DNA of 64,000 nucleotides from assembly GCA_018806915.1 (NCBI GenBank), contig JAGKQI010000048.1:1-64000 (forward strand). The letters are read 5' to 3'. A program made the position numbers and the translations under genes. This DNA comes from Phytophthora colocasiae. Taxonomy: Eukaryota; Oomycota; Peronosporomycetes; Peronosporales; Peronosporaceae. Positions 11,670 through 21,912 of the stretch are shown in pieces. Positions within the stretch are counted from its first letter, which is position 1; each line of letters opens with the position of its first letter. Under the pieces are notes generated by a model, which was not told the DNA's origin, made no database searches, and saw only the letters and a program-made list of their open reading frames with translations.

Positions 11670-12647
11670 GTGAACTTCCATGGAGGTTATATAATCTCCA
11701 ACACCGAGAGATAACGCGTTGTTCGTGTTGCTAACGCCGTCATATCCATGTATGAAGCTCAGTGCAGTGGGAGCTGCGACCGTGAGAGTGATACCGTCGA
11801 TACGAGCTCCAGCTCGAATAGCAATGGAATTGATGGTTTGTCCAGCCATAGCTAGAGCGACATCCGAAAACTGCGAGCCATGAGGACCACCATACGCCTC
11901 GCTAAGTTGAGTCGCTGGCCCGGAAGGTGTTGGTGCTGTTGTGGTAGCAGGCAAGATGATTCTCGTTGATTCTGGGAAGACAATTGTATCGTCAGAAGCT
12001 GCAGAGCTCGAACCCATAGAATCCGAATGATCAAAGACAGCCACCACAGACGAAGTTGGTGTTTCTGGTTCTGGGATATTGGCGGAGCAACAGTCCCAGG
12101 ACCAACTTCAGTAGGAAGTGGCGCCCAAATCGCACCCAAGAGATCCGATCTGACCACCGTCGCGTCCGTAAAACCCTGCTAGTTTGTACCCCGTCGGTGC
12201 GGTAGCGGAGCCGATGGAGCCGGCTTGGGAACCGCCAGATACCGAGTTGCCTGCGTTCGTGACAAATCTTGAGATAGAAGACGCGTGTGTGATCTTTTGT
12301 CTGTTTGTTCTTGCTCGAGTGGACCTCCATGGACGTGATATACTCCCAGGACCCAATTGAAGCGTGTTCATACTGTTGCTTACTCCACCATAGCCATGAG
12401 TGTAGGTCTGAGGTGTGGGCCTTGAGACTTCCAGTGTAATACCGTCAACGCGAGCACCAGCGCGAATTGAGATCGAAGACACCGTTTGGCCCGCTACGAC
12501 TAAAGGCTGGTCCGAAAAATGCTCTCCGTGTGGGCCACCGAATAGCTCGCTGAGGTGGATTGCATCGTCGGAAGCAGAGAGTTTAAAGACGAGAAAGCTC
12601 ACACAACTTAGTCTCCAGAGAACCTGAACGATTGTCCGAAATGCCAT
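11670..12647 (-). pseudogene. Jacalin-like lectin gene, 5' portion with signal peptide
   Basis: The minus-strand start at 12,647 gives a hydrophobic N-terminus of about 25 residues (VLWRLSCVSFLVFKLSAS), a likely signal peptide. Lectin domain 1 follows (LSELFGGPHGEHFSD, SSISIRAGARVDGITLEV, GYGGVS) to about 12,110. A Ser/Thr/Pro-rich linker then leads to the first half of domain 2 (LSEAYGGPHGSQFSD, IAIRAGARIDGITL, LGVGDYITSMEVH), which ends exactly at the gypsy LTR. In domain 1 the frame slips by one base near 12,345 and recovers near 12,290; another slip is near 12,115. The fold is that of jacalin-related lectins, expected to bind sugars outside the cell. The continuation is at 5,864 and below. 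Confidence 0.65.
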
Positions 12648-13585
12648 GAAGGCAAGCGAAAAAACTCACTTGATTCGCAGGAATGAGAATTTACAGTGTG
12701 GTAGCAGAGCTCAGACTGCAGATTTATGTCGACATTGCCCGTGTCACTTTGACGTGTCTGCTTTTCACCAGCATGAAATTATATCACCGAGAAAAACATA
12801 TGGCTAACGTGAAGCTTCTTGCCTACTGCACCGCAAGTTGCACAACAGTACCAGCCACTGACGTTGGAGTACATGTATGCATCGCTATTAAAGTTGGGAG
12901 CTCTGCATGCAGAAAATGCAAAGCTATTACTTCGAAGTACAAGTATTAACTGGAATTCGAGAGCTGGTACTGTACGTGTATGTTTTTTATTTTTTTCGGC
13001 TCTCTTGCCAATGGCAAGCCACTCACGCCATCAACCGCTACTTGTAGTTCTTCGACGATCCACTCACGCCATCAGCGCCAACATTCGACTCAAAGCATAT
13101 GAAGACCTCGCTAAACCCCACAATTCACAGCCAATTGCCTCTAAAACAGTACGTGCGCACCAGTTTATAGAGCCATTTTGAGGGAAACAGTGATCTTGCA
13201 GTCGATATCCTCACTGAGGATTCCTCAGTGCCATTGGAGCGCGTGAAGACAGCACTTCCGGATCTTGTTTAATGATCTTGCTGTTCGCAAAGCCATGCGA
13301 TAAGATGTAGTGAGTTGTTATCACCGGTCGTGACTAATGTAAGGCTCCCTCACTCAACGTTATGCAGATCCTCACTAGTTTTCTGGAGGCGAACCCAAAA
13401 AGGCAATAGCCTGGAAGTTGCTTAACGGTTCAGTACATACATATACGTGTACAATTGGTCGATTCTCTATAGCTATTGATTTACTAAGTGATGTGATCGG
13501 CAAGTGACCGCCGCTCCTGCCAACAACCCTTCATTCCACAATTTCCTTTGCAGTCCAAAAGTCGATAGGCTTTTCGTATACTGGT
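12648..13585. other. Intergenic between lectin and NLP genes
   Basis: The stretch separates the divergently placed lectin (-) and NLP (+) starts, so it probably holds both promoters. I see only short frames and no recognisable element ends. Confidence 0.4.
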
Positions 13586-13700
13586 ATGAGACTCACCGCC
13601 ATTCTCTGGGTCAGTCTTACGGTACTTGCCACCATCCGAGCGGAAGACGGTTCTCACGCCCAAAATGAAGTCCAAGTCGGCTCCGAAACGCAGAGTCAAG
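13586..13700 (+). pseudogene. NLP (NPP1) gene, 5' piece encoding the signal peptide, cut by copia
   Basis: An ATG at 13,586 opens a 38-codon frame starting MRLTAILWVSLTVLATIRA, a clear signal peptide with a likely cleavage after RA. The frame runs straight into the copia LTR at 13,701. The last five bases, TCAAG, are the target duplication repeated at 18,633. The downstream piece resumes in the same phase there. NPP1-like proteins are secreted cytolytic or necrosis-inducing proteins of plant pathogens. Nothing else in this piece looks damaged, so the break appears recent. Confidence 0.75.
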
Positions 13701-13856
13701 TATTGAATCGGCTAGAGAGGACTTGAGTAGTTGATAGTAAATGTAGAACTGGTTTATTGCTTCGGCCTTATCGACTAGCGTCCGTTACCTACGACTTCTA
13801 CTCGCAATCTCCGCGGGGGTTGCTAACCGGCCGAAACCACTCGGTGGTTTCCAACA
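13701..13856 (-). repeat. Copia-1 3' LTR
   Basis: This 156 bp repeat is indistinguishable by eye from 18,477-18,632. In element sense it is preceded by a purine-rich GAGAAGGAG tract, the likely polypurine primer, and followed by the TCAAG duplication. Confidence 0.9.
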
Positions 13857-13881
13857 CTCCTTCTCGACACGCACGGAGTTG

Positions 13882-16800
13882 CTAATCACCCGCTGTAGCC
13901 TCTTCTTGCAAACCGACCAGCATCCTTAACTCCTTTAAACGTGGCGCCGCGAGCGCCTTCGTCAGTAAGTCGGCAATCATCTCCTTTGACTCACAGTACT
14001 CGACCTCGATCACACCTTTCTTGCACAAATCTTTAGTGAACTTGCTGACGCACATCGATGTGCTTCGCTCTTCCAGAGGTATCCTCTCCTTCAATTTGCT
14101 TAATCGCGGCTTGATTGTCGACACGTAACTCCATCGGTTCTTCAACAGCCACACCAATCTCTGTCAGCAGCTCCTTAACCCGAGCATTTCGGTGGTCGCG
14201 TGTGAAGCAGCCACAAACTCGGCTTCCATCGTGGACAGTGCTACCCCAGTCTGTTTCTTGCACAACCATCCCACGATAGCAATTCACCAAGCACCAGAAC
14301 CACCCCGCTCACGGACTTACGATCACTGACGTCGGCTGCAAAATCCGCGTCACTGTAAGCTTTGATCTTCATGCCTCTTTTTGCCGGCACTGCCATCATC
14401 TCGAACTTAACATCGATAGTTCCCTTAAGATATCGTGCTATCCGCTTGGCCAAGCGCCAGTCCGACTCAGTCGGCGCATGGGCACGTCGAGTAACACGAT
14501 GAACCGCGAAAGAAATATCGGGTCGAGTGCATCTTGCCACCCACAGCAAACTACCCACGAGTGACTGAAACCTGCGTACGGTCGGTCGTTCACGCGTGCC
14601 TTCTCCGCCGTCAGGTAATAACACATCGTCGTCCTCTCCATCTTGCCCGATTGGGGCTCTCACCGGTTTTGCCTCTGCTAGTTCAAATCTCGTAAGCATT
14701 TCGCTGATAGTTTGCGCTTGATCAAGTATCCAGCCGTCACCATTCTGCTTGAAATGAACACCAAGAAACTTGGTCACCACCCCTAAGTCTTTCAGGGCCA
14801 GGCACTGCATATCCGAAAGAACTGGTCAACTCTGGCATTTGCTAGTACCGGTGACGAGTAGATCATCGACATACACACCAACGAGTGTCGTCCCGTCAGC
14901 ATCTTGTTTGTGATACAAACAACTGTCTGCATAGCACTGGACGAATGCCAACTTGAGTAGTGTTTTGTGAAGCAACTGATTCCACATTCTTCCCGCCTGC
15001 TTAAGCCCATACAAGCTCTTGAGCAGCCTCAGCACTATTTCTCGTTTGCTCTGCACCCCAAAGCGTCGTAAAGTATCTTCGTCAATCTCCATTCCATCAG
15101 GCACGGCTATGTAGATCTCGATCCCTTCTTCTTTACCCGCTTTGACGTACGCGTTGGGCACGTCGCCGTGCCGCGCGGGTACACCCCAAATTTGAGCCAT
15201 TACGAGCAGCACTTTGCCCGTTGACATATCGGAGCACCGCGGAGAACGTCAACGTGTAATCTCACTCAAGCTCTTGCTCGTTCCCACAAACAACCATACG
15301 GCCCTTGCGACGTTCAATTTGCCCCGTCAGCGTGCGTCTTCGTCTCTGAATACCCACTTGGTGTGTAGGACTCGCGCACCCGTTGGCCTTGGAACTAATT
15401 CCCAGGTTCCATTCCTTTCTAGCGCCGACAGCTCTTCTACCACTGCCTCCTTCCATTTGTCCAGCTTCCTCGGATTTCATGGCCTCGCGATAGTTTCTGG
15501 GATCAGGTGTAGCTGCAAGATTAACTTCCGCGACCGGTACATGTTTCGAACCCATGTACCTCGTTCGCGGACGAGTTTTTCCTTCGCTCTCGGGGTGATC
15601 TTCCACCTTCCCTCCTGATAGTGTATTGGGTGAGGAGACACCTTCCGACATCGAACCTCCTTCTGATCGAGAATCCGAACGCTTCGACATTCTAGCGCGT
15701 CGTGTCTTGCGCTTGTTACCCTTGGTCTTCCCCGAGCTTGTTGTGACGGCCTCTTTTGCTAACGCTGGGTCTTCAGTCTGCAACTGTTGTTGAAGCTGTT
15801 TGTTCTGTTCATCATTGAGAGTCTCCACGTTCTGCACGTGCTGCGAGGTCACGACAAGCTTATCCGCAGGCAGGTAAAGCCGGTATCCTTTGGTTTCATC
15901 ATTTTTTCCCACAATGATACCAACTTGTGCCCGAGGCTTCAGCGCTGCTTTCCCGACGTCTCTCCTAACAGTACATTTGCTGCCGAACGTCACGATGTCC
16001 GCAAGGCTTGGCTTTACGCCCGTCAGAACCTCCAATGGCGACATTCGCTTGGCGTTGGCTCTCGTCGACACTCTGTTGAGTATGTAGGCGGCATACTCGA
16101 CCGCATCTCCCCAGAAGCTGAGTGGCAGTCCTGACACAAAAATCATCGACCGTGCCATATTCAAGATGGTCCTGTGCATCCTCTCCGCTTTCCCGTTTGA
16201 TGCTTGATTATTAGCCTCGCTAATTTGCCGTGCCACCCCCGACGACTTACAGAAGAGGTCGACATTTCGGTATTCACCGCCTCCATCGGTGCGCAGCACG
16301 TGGACTCGACAATTAAACCTTTTCTCGAAGTAGGTCAGAAAATGCTCGAACATTTTAGCCGCCGCGTCCTTCGTCCTCGCAACGAACACTCTGCAGTAGT
16401 TCGACTTATGATCCACGAAGTTGACGAGATACCTGTTTCCGCGTCGGTCGGCTGGCGTCATCGGTCCCTTTAGGTCACTGCAAATAACACCACCGATACG
16501 ATCAACTGGTGCGTGTTCTCCACTGTCTCGTTTAGACTGCGGGGACTTCGTTTGCTTGCTTCGAGCACATGTCAGGCAGTTTTGCCGTGTCCGATCGGTA
16601 AGTTTGATACCGGATCCCGGTTCTGCTGCCATTCTCTCGATTGTGTCGTAGCTCACGTGCGCCAAACGCTCGTGAAATTTCATAAGCGAGCCACTAACGA
16701 TGTCCGGCGCTGTCTCTGCGTCACTTTCCTGAAGAGCAGCGAATATCACGTCTTGCACGCATTCCCGACTTTGAGTGTGAGCTGACGTTGTGTCTACCAC

Positions 16801-18472
16801 AAGTACACCATTTCGGCGTTCCACTTCAAACAGCCAGACTCCTTTGCCGGGACGTCCGATGTATCGCTTTTCTCCTTGGTACTGCAGCACGTAGCCTTGA
16901 CGCTCGAGCTTTACGTAAGAGATTATGTTTCGCGCGAGGTTTTCGGAGAAGTAGACGTCTGTCAGCGTGATGAGGTGAATCCTTCCGTTTGTGGTGACTT
17001 CAAAAGTGACTTTTCCCTTGAGCTTGACCGGAAGCGTGGCTCCGTCTGCCACGATGCACTTTTCGTCTACCTCAACAGCATCTTGAAGCATGTCAGCGCT
17101 TCGCACAAGGTGTCAGCTTGCTCCGCTGTCCAAGACCCACGTGTTGTCCACACCACCTTCGACATTGTTCACGGCAAGCACAAAGCTGACTACCTCGTCG
17201 GGCTTGCGGTGAGTTCTTTCAGGCAATTACGTTTGAGGTGGCCTGTTTCACCGCACCTAAAGCAGGATTTATGTCGCTTGGGTCACCAACGTGGTTGATA
17301 GTTCCTGGGTTTGAACGTCTTGTTCCACCAAGGTCGCGTTCGTGGCGTTGGGCGAAATGGGCTAGCTCTTCTGCTTGTTTCACGTAGTCTGCTCTCTGGT
17401 CGTTCAACCTTGACGTCAGTATGCTCCTTCATTTCTGCTGGTGCAGACTTGATGATGTATTCTAGCACGGTGCTTTCTGGTGTTCCTGCAGCCTGCTGAA
17501 TGGCTACAAGATACATGTAAGTGCTCTGTCCAGGTTCGGTCGTCACGTTTCTTGGCCGACATCATCCGCACTGCTTGGATCACTCGTGACAGGAGTATGA
17601 AATGCTTGCAGCATCCGGTTCATAACGTGTTCAAGCGTTTGCTGTTCGGAACACCACCGATCGAGTTGTCCCACATAATACGAGTGAGCGGATCCCCGTG
17701 AGGTAGTTGCCGAGTAAGTTTATCTTTATGTCTTCAGGCCAGTCGAAACGGCACGCCTGTTGCGCAATTATTAATTGACGTACGAACCGGTGCCCCCACT
17801 GGAAGAAACCGCTACCGAGGCCCTTGTAGGTTTCTTTGCCGCTGAAGGGTTGAATTGCCAGTTTCATCTCACGAGTGGTCGGCACTCGGACGCCTGCTGC
17901 AGGCCAATATCTTCCAGCCGGTTGCGGCGGTTGGGCCCGCCGCTTGTTCAGCATGGTGGGGTTGGTGGGTGCCTTGTACTGGCTGGTGGGTGTTTGGGAG
18001 TGGCGGTACAGATGGTGCTTGCCAGAGGGCAAGCGGTGGTGAAGCCGATGCCGCAACCTAGCCGCATTTGGGCCTACCCCATTGCTTCTTCAAGAGAGTC
18101 GGCTCGCAGCCGGCGTTCGAGCTCGTTGCGTACTATACGCCCAAACACGCTTTGCTCCATGTCGACATCCGTTGAGATGCTGGAGCCAGGGTGACGTTGA
18201 GAATTCTCCATGCGCACGACTCGTTCGCTCAGGCCAACGAGGAGTTCAAACATTTGGTCTAGCCGGTCAGCAACCGCAGGTGTACGACCTCCACTTGCGT
18301 GGGTAGGTGGAATGCTGGTGTCTTCGCTTTCGCCATGGGCAGGAGCTCCTTGCTCGACAGTTGTAGGGCCAGAGGCTTGACCGTCGGCTACAACGGCGAC
18401 TGGGGCAGGGGCTGCGACTTGCTCATGCGGCTCGCGAGGCATGACTTCCTTCGTAGTGCGACTTGGGCTCAT
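13882..18472 (-). pseudogene. Copia-1 gag-pol (multiple frameshifts)
   Basis: The start codon at 18,472 lies inside the primer site. Gag runs in frames 18,472-18,074 and 18,056-17,631 and on to about 17,280. A CCHC knuckle (CFRCGETGHLKRNC) is at about 17,265-17,225. The longest open piece, 17,106-15,262, holds a remnant of the protease end, the integrase zinc-binding region and core (SDLKGPMTP, LRTDGGGEYRN, NGKAERMHRT). RT is in 15,227-14,826 (LKSLYGLKQAGRMWNQ, YVDDLLVTG). RNase H is in 14,810-14,241 (AYSDADFAADVSDRKS) and 14,290-13,882 (RVDNQAAIKQIEG). Domain order is complete, but at least six frame changes prevent a polyprotein as sequenced. Confidence 0.75.
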
Positions 18473-18476
18473 AACC
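18465..18476 (-). promoter_or_regulatory. Copia-1 primer binding site, half-tRNA type
   Basis: In element sense GGTTATGAGCCC directly abuts the 5' LTR. It is complementary to the anticodon stem-loop (GGGCUCAUAACC) of initiator tRNA-Met, not to a tRNA 3' end. Drosophila copia is known to prime from a 5' half of that tRNA, and this matches. The ATG inside the site is also the gag start. Confidence 0.7.
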
Positions 18477-18632
18477 TATTGAATCGGCTAGAGAGGACTT
18501 GAGTAGTTGATAGTAAATGTAGAACTGGTTTATTGCTTCGGCCTTATCGACTAGCGTCCGTTACCTACGACTTCTACTCGCAATCTCCGCGGGGGTTGCT
18601 AACCGGCCGAAACCACTCGGTGGTTTCCAACA
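18477..18632 (-). repeat. Copia-1 5' LTR
   Basis: This 156 bp repeat is identical by eye to 13,701-13,856. The TCAAG duplication begins at 18,633. Confidence 0.9.
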
Positions 18633-19518
18633 TCAAGACTCCACTGAGACACCCAAGCCTGCCACCAAGTACATTGACTTCGGCGAGTTGACGCTCTCTC
18701 CGTCAGCAGCTACTCGGAACGTAACTCTCCCCCCGGATACAACAATGAGACCGGACCCCCGTCAAACGGAAGCACCGACTCCAGCTCCCACACTGCCACC
18801 AACTGAAGCCCCAACACCCGCCCCGACACCCGCCCCAACACCGGACCCTGGTCCATGGGTCGATAAGTGGATTGGCCACGATCAAGTAAAACCATTCCCT
18901 CAGCCTGAACCGGTCACGATCTCTGAAAAGGCTGGTGTGAAATTTAAACCTCAGATCCAAATTCGAACCGGGTGTGAGCCTTACCCTGCCGTAAATGAGT
19001 ACGGGGAGACTGGCGGTGGTTTAAAGACTACTGGTAAGTCCAGAGGCAAGTGTGGAGGCTCTGGCTATGGTTCCCAAGTGTACGGGCGTTCGACGTGGAT
19101 CCGAGGTGTCTGGGCTATCATGTACTCGTGGTACTTCCCGAAAGACTCGCCGTCGCCCAAAATGGGCCACCGCCACGACTGGGAGCACGCTATTGTATTC
19201 ATTGACAACCCAGAGGTACCGGAGCCGAAGATTTTGGCCTGTTCCGTGTCTTCCCATGATGGCTACAAGAAGTACAACCCGTGTCCACCTTGGGTGATCG
19301 ATGGCACCAGTCTCAAGGTTCGATACAAGCACGCCTGGCCTTTTAACCACGACCTGGATGCTACAGGCGATGGTGGTAAATTCCAAGACCTGATCATGTG
19401 GAATCAGATGACGGAAGACGCTCGTAGAGCTCTCAACTCGGTCAGTTTCGGCAAGGCCAACACGCCGTTCAATGACTGGAAATTCAAACCGAAACTTGAA
19501 AACGCCTGGCCGTTTTGA
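18633..19518 (+). pseudogene. NLP (NPP1) gene, 3' piece with complete NPP1 domain
   Basis: After the repeated TCAAG the NLP frame resumes without a stop to TGA at 19,518. A Thr/Pro-rich linker (TEAPTPAP repeats, about 18,765-18,850) precedes the NPP1 domain. The domain keeps the conserved pair of cysteines (GCEPYP and KCGGSG) and the GHRHDWE heptapeptide at about 19,164-19,184, which in studied NLPs coordinates the metal needed for membrane damage. The piece ends LENAWPF. It is a type 1 NLP. The domain itself looks intact, but it lacks a signal peptide because copia-1 separates it from 13,586-13,700. A transcript starting in the LTR could in principle express it without secretion. Confidence 0.8.
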
Positions 19519-20392
19519 TGTTATTGGTAGGAAATGAAGGGTGCTACAGCGCATCAACTAAGGCCGACTTGGGGACGTTTTTAGATGAAAACAATGAAGG
19601 ACTTTATCTGCAATTGCAGTAGGACTACATAGCGAAACCGAATGACGTCTTCTTGGGGAAGCTCGACACATCAACGCCATTAAGTGATAATGAAAACTAC
19701 TTCCACATACCTGCAGCAGTTCGTCCTGTTCTATAGCATCGAGTCTGTGTCTCCCATATCGCTGCACACGCTCAGCATGGAGACGACTAAAGCCCACACT
19801 TCTCTCTGTCGAGATCAGCAAATACGAGGACGACGCATGACTCTTCGCCAGAACCACCGCAGAGAGAGCCACCGCGTGCGTGTTATGCGGTCCGACGAGG
19901 TGAAGACCCCAACGGAGGAGCTACGAGGACTGAGGGTAATCATGAGGCTGCGTTGGCGCTGGTCGTCACAACCGGTAACACCGGTACATTGCTCTGCTAA
20001 CCATTGAGCCGGGCACCGTTGTCAGCTGGCCTCGTCTCAACCGGTTTTTTATACGGGGGTCCACACCCTGACTGATTTACGCTTAATTAAGAGTGAAAAG
20101 TGCTCCCTGTCTCAACCAAAAGGTAAATACTGGGTCCAGACTATTTTGTTGAGACGGGCCAATACCGAAACAGAACCCTTTAGGCGAAAATTTGCACTGC
20201 AATGACCAATCAGTGCGCCCGAACACTATTGTGTGTTTTTTAAACGGTTTAAACAAATGGGTTTAAACCGTTTAAACATTACTGTTATCCCTTATACTTA
20301 TTCCTGTTATCCCTTATACCCGGTTATCCCTTATATCCTTAAACTCCAGTACAGTAGTCCACGTGTCGTGCCATTTCACGACCATCGCCATC
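19519..20392. other. Intergenic between NLP and phospholipase genes
   Basis: No gene is supported. A GTCTCAAC motif occurs near 20,032 and 20,107 and inverted (GTTGAGAC) near 20,145, so 20,105-20,155 can fold into a loose hairpin. A perfect 16 bp inverted repeat follows at 20,239-20,276, with TTATCCCTTATA-type tandem copies after it. Confidence 0.5.
20239..20276. repeat. Perfect 16 bp inverted repeat, 6 bp loop
   Basis: The arms TTTAAACGGTTTAAAC (20,239-20,254) and its exact complement (20,261-20,276) flank AAATGG. Three copies of a (TG)TTATCCCTTATA-like unit follow at about 20,284-20,337, just upstream of the phospholipase start. Together they may form a promoter or replication-like structure, or the end of a small element. 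Confidence 0.7.
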
Positions 20393-21376
20393 ATGGTGCT
20401 CTCTTCACGCTCGCTCCTGCTCTGCTGCGCGTTGTTCATTAATAGCGTGGCTGCATCCATTGACTTCCCTGACTTAAGTAGCTACAGTCAGCCATGTGAG
20501 CCGTTCACGTGCCGTCCCAAGCGCTCACCGGCCCCAGTCAAGTAAAAACAACATGGCTACATTCCTCCAAGTTGGATACTGTCGCTCTAACTGCTCGTTT
20601 CGTTCATATATAGGGACTTTGAGTTCACGGCCAATGGCTGTGGTACATCTGGTATGCCGATCACCACTAGTACGGACTTCCAGGAGTGCTGTAACTGGCA
20701 TGATGCTGTACGACTACAAATGGCTACATCATGTAGAGATAAAAACGAATCATAAACTGATCTTCTTGTGTGTGTGTGTGTGTTTGTTACAGTGCTACAG
20801 TACATGTGGCATGCCCAAGGCTAATTGCGAGAAACGTCTGCAGAAATGCATGAAAGCCAAGTGTAAAGCTATCCAGAACCCACAGAAGAGGGATGAGTGC
20901 TTTTCGACTGCCAAGATTTTCTACATCGGTGCCAATGTACGTGTAGTTAGTTACCTACAGCGTACACTGTTGGCACTGGAAGTAGCTGACTTTTATCTAT
21001 TGATGTGGTGTGCATTTAGATGATCGCGTGTCCAGCGTACCAGGATGCTCAGAAGGAGGCCTGCGAGTGCGTTCCTACTGAAGATACTGCCAGTGCTACT
21101 CGTGAACGTGTGGAGTATTTCCTGGAACAGAACGGAGCTCCGGAGAAAGAGTTGGAGGATGAAGCTATTGACACGTTGCTGAAGAAGTACAAGGGTCAAG
21201 AACCTACCATGTTCCTGCGGCTGTTGAAGAAGTACCCTAAAGCTTTGAGGATTGACCCAAACAAGTCCAACTTTATGGACGAGATCGTCAAAGACGCTGA
21301 TAAGGACATCAAGAAGAAGAACAAAAACAAACGGAAGGAGAAGGAAGTGCCAGTCGACGAGCACGAAGAGCTGTAA
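20393..21376 (+). CDS. Secreted phospholipase A2-like protein (4 exons)
   Basis: Exons 20,393-20,541, 20,614-20,707, 20,793-20,936 and 21,020-21,376 all join in phase with GT...AG introns and give about 247 residues. Residues 1-20 (LLLCCALFINSVAAS) are a signal peptide. Residues about 54-82 hold NGCGTSGMPI, a calcium-loop-like stretch, and the CCNWHDACY catalytic signature with the His-Asp pair. The many cysteines afterwards (STCGMPKANCEKRLQKC) fit the group XII-like secreted PLA2 family, which hydrolyses the sn-2 bond of phospholipids. The C-terminal third is charged and helical and ends DEHEEL, resembling a KDEL/HDEL-type ER retrieval signal. It converges with TAF10, leaving 65 bp between stop codons. 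Confidence 0.75.
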
Positions 21377-21441
21377 GCTCTTCACAACAGCAAGAACAGC
21401 TCCAAATTGGTCAATAGCACCAGTTTCTTAGAACTTGTTCC

Positions 21442-21912
21442 TTAGTTCTCGACTGTAGGGTCTTCTGCAATGTCACTGACATACTCAGGTCTGCAGATAT
21501 TGATGCCGTACTCCTTCAAACTGGCAGCTAGGTCCTCCATAGTCAACACAGAGCGAGAAGGAGTGGGGGCAGCCCCGTCGGACGTCGCCAGAGCAGCCGA
21601 CGCCGCTCCAGCAGTTGTAGAAGACGTGGCTTGCGATCGAATGCGTTGGTACTGCAAGGAGTCTTGTGTCACGTCCAGTAGAAGCTTGTGGGCAGCCAGA
21701 GAGATCAACCTTGTGCTAAGTATCGTGGAATTAAATGTCAGTTTTTAAAGTGCATTTTCACGACGAAAATGATATAATTTCGCGTACATCCGCACGTCGT
21801 TAGTGGCAAACCCTGCCTGCTGCAGATAGAACTCCACCAGTTCGTCAGGAATCGTGGGCGAGTACTGTGTCATCGCCAACAGGAAAGCATCGAGCTGTGC
21901 CGCCTCCGCCAT
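21442..21912 (-). CDS. TAF10: TFIID subunit TAF10-like
   Basis: Exon 1 is 21,912-21,788 and exon 2 is 21,715-21,442; the intron runs GTACGCG to ACTTAG and keeps phase. The 132-residue product has LDAFLLAMTQYSPTIPDELVEFYL, then QAGF...DVRITRLISLAAHKLLLD and DSLQYQRIR. These correspond to the histone-fold region of TAF10, a shared subunit of TFIID and SAGA that supports RNA polymerase II initiation and coactivation. A Ser/Thr/Ala-rich insertion separates this from a short C-terminal helix (MEDLAASLKEYGIN). Length is compact, like other single-domain TAF10s. Confidence 0.75.

Larger units (their letters stand above)
13701..18632 (-). mobile_element. Ty1/copia LTR retrotransposon (copia-1), inserted in NLP gene
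   Basis: The 4,932 bp element lies on the minus strand. Its 156 bp LTRs (13,701-13,856 and 18,477-18,632) appear identical base for base, read TGTTGG...ATTCAATA in element sense, and are flanked by TCAAG on both sides. The internal order gag, zinc knuckle, integrase, reverse transcriptase, RNase H is copia-type. The primer site GGTTATGAGCCC directly follows the 5' LTR. Identical LTRs imply recent insertion, yet the coding region is broken in many places. It may therefore have moved with proteins from another copy, or the breaks may be assembly errors. Confidence 0.9.

Noticed and set aside
15262..16970. Plus-strand frames opposite copia-1 pol as genes
   Set aside because: They mirror the strongly biased coding strand of integrase and contain no domain.
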